From Pseudomonadota bacterium (lineage in GTDB: Bacteria; Bdellovibrionota; Oligoflexia; Oligoflexales; Oligoflexaceae): 5,872 bases of DNA. Made by a program: the position numbers and the translations under genes. The stretch is from NCBI GenBank assembly GCA_029556045.1, contig JAKQGS010000248.1, positions 1-5,872 on the forward strand, read 5' to 3'. The notes beneath the pieces were generated by a model. That model did not search any database, was not told where the DNA came from, and worked only from the letters and a program-made list of their open reading frames with translations. Every line of letters begins with the position of its first letter. The first letter of the stretch is position 1. Below are positions 5,718-5,872 of the stretch, piece by piece.

Positions 5718-5872
5718 TTAATGAATTCTCAAATAATAACAGTGTTTTTTGCCCTTTCGAACCAGCAAACCAGGCTCTTTGGACACCGCTTCCCGCGGGA
5801 TCATCTGATTACTATCTTCCACTTTTTGCTCGTTGATGACTAGCCCCCCGTTCTGGATAAAGCGCCGCACCT
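5718..5872 (-). CDS. tyrS: Tyrosyl-tRNA synthetase, C-terminal S4-like end (cut by right edge)
   Basis: A - strand frame is open from the right edge to TAA at 5718-5720 and gives the last 50 residues of a protein. It reads VRRFIQNGGLVINEQKVED, then an acidic/polar stretch, then LLVRKGKKHCYYLRIH. This is the S4-like RNA-binding tail of TyrRS: E. coli TyrS ends with an ARK-IASNAITINGEK segment, a loop, and LLRRGKKNYCLI. The tail contacts tRNA-Tyr; the catalytic domain (HIGH and KMSKS motifs) would lie outside the window to the right. Other S4-domain proteins (RluB, RpsD, YbcJ) rarely end with the RKGKK-YYL pattern so close to the terminus, so TyrS is favoured. The SH3 gene starts 98 nt downstream. 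Confidence 0.85.
   Translation of the reverse strand, partial: VRRFIQNGGLVINEQKVEDSNQMIPREAVSKEPGLLVRKGKKHCYYLRIH

Overview
The window looks like ordinary chromosomal DNA of a Gram-negative bacterium of roughly balanced base composition. An outer-membrane beta-barrel, an M48 lipoprotein metalloprotease and an E. coli-like tyrosyl-tRNA synthetase tail point to a proteobacterium or close relative, but the lineage cannot be named from the sequence alone. There is no sign of a mobile element, CRISPR array, tRNA or rRNA. Coding density is high.

Layout. On the + strand are the 3' end of hutI (histidine degradation), cut by the left edge, and then a complete, solitary and somewhat divergent murF (peptidoglycan precursor ligase). 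Everything else is on the - strand. Reading in the direction of transcription from the right edge: the 3' end of tyrS, recognised from its S4-like tail; a secreted SH3-domain protein closed by a clear intrinsic terminator; an M48-family lipoprotein protease; a FadL-like outer-membrane protein; and greA. murF and greA converge and their stop ends overlap by 7 bp.

Transcription. The terminator at 4991-5017 separates the SH3 gene from the protease gene. No comparable terminator is visible between protease, FadL-like gene and greA (63 nt and 28 nt gaps), so these three could share transcripts. hutI and murF are 76 nt apart, also without an obvious terminator.

Functional reading. Four of the seven genes concern the cell envelope: murF (wall precursor), an SH3 protein exported to the periplasm, a lipoprotein protease of the BepA/LoiP type, and an outer-membrane barrel. 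Proteases of this type are known to help or police outer-membrane protein assembly, so a protease next to a barrel gene is suggestive but unproven. I found no convincing wholly new system. The most notable points are the murF substitutions (including loss of the lysine normally carbamylated), the SH3/M48 pair with a conserved-looking uncharacterised C-terminal region in the SH3 protein, a charged insert in the protease, and a stack of three inverted repeats between those two genes. Two start codons, of the FadL-like protein and the protease, lie downstream of the longest-ORF starts, as judged from ribosome binding sites and signal peptides.
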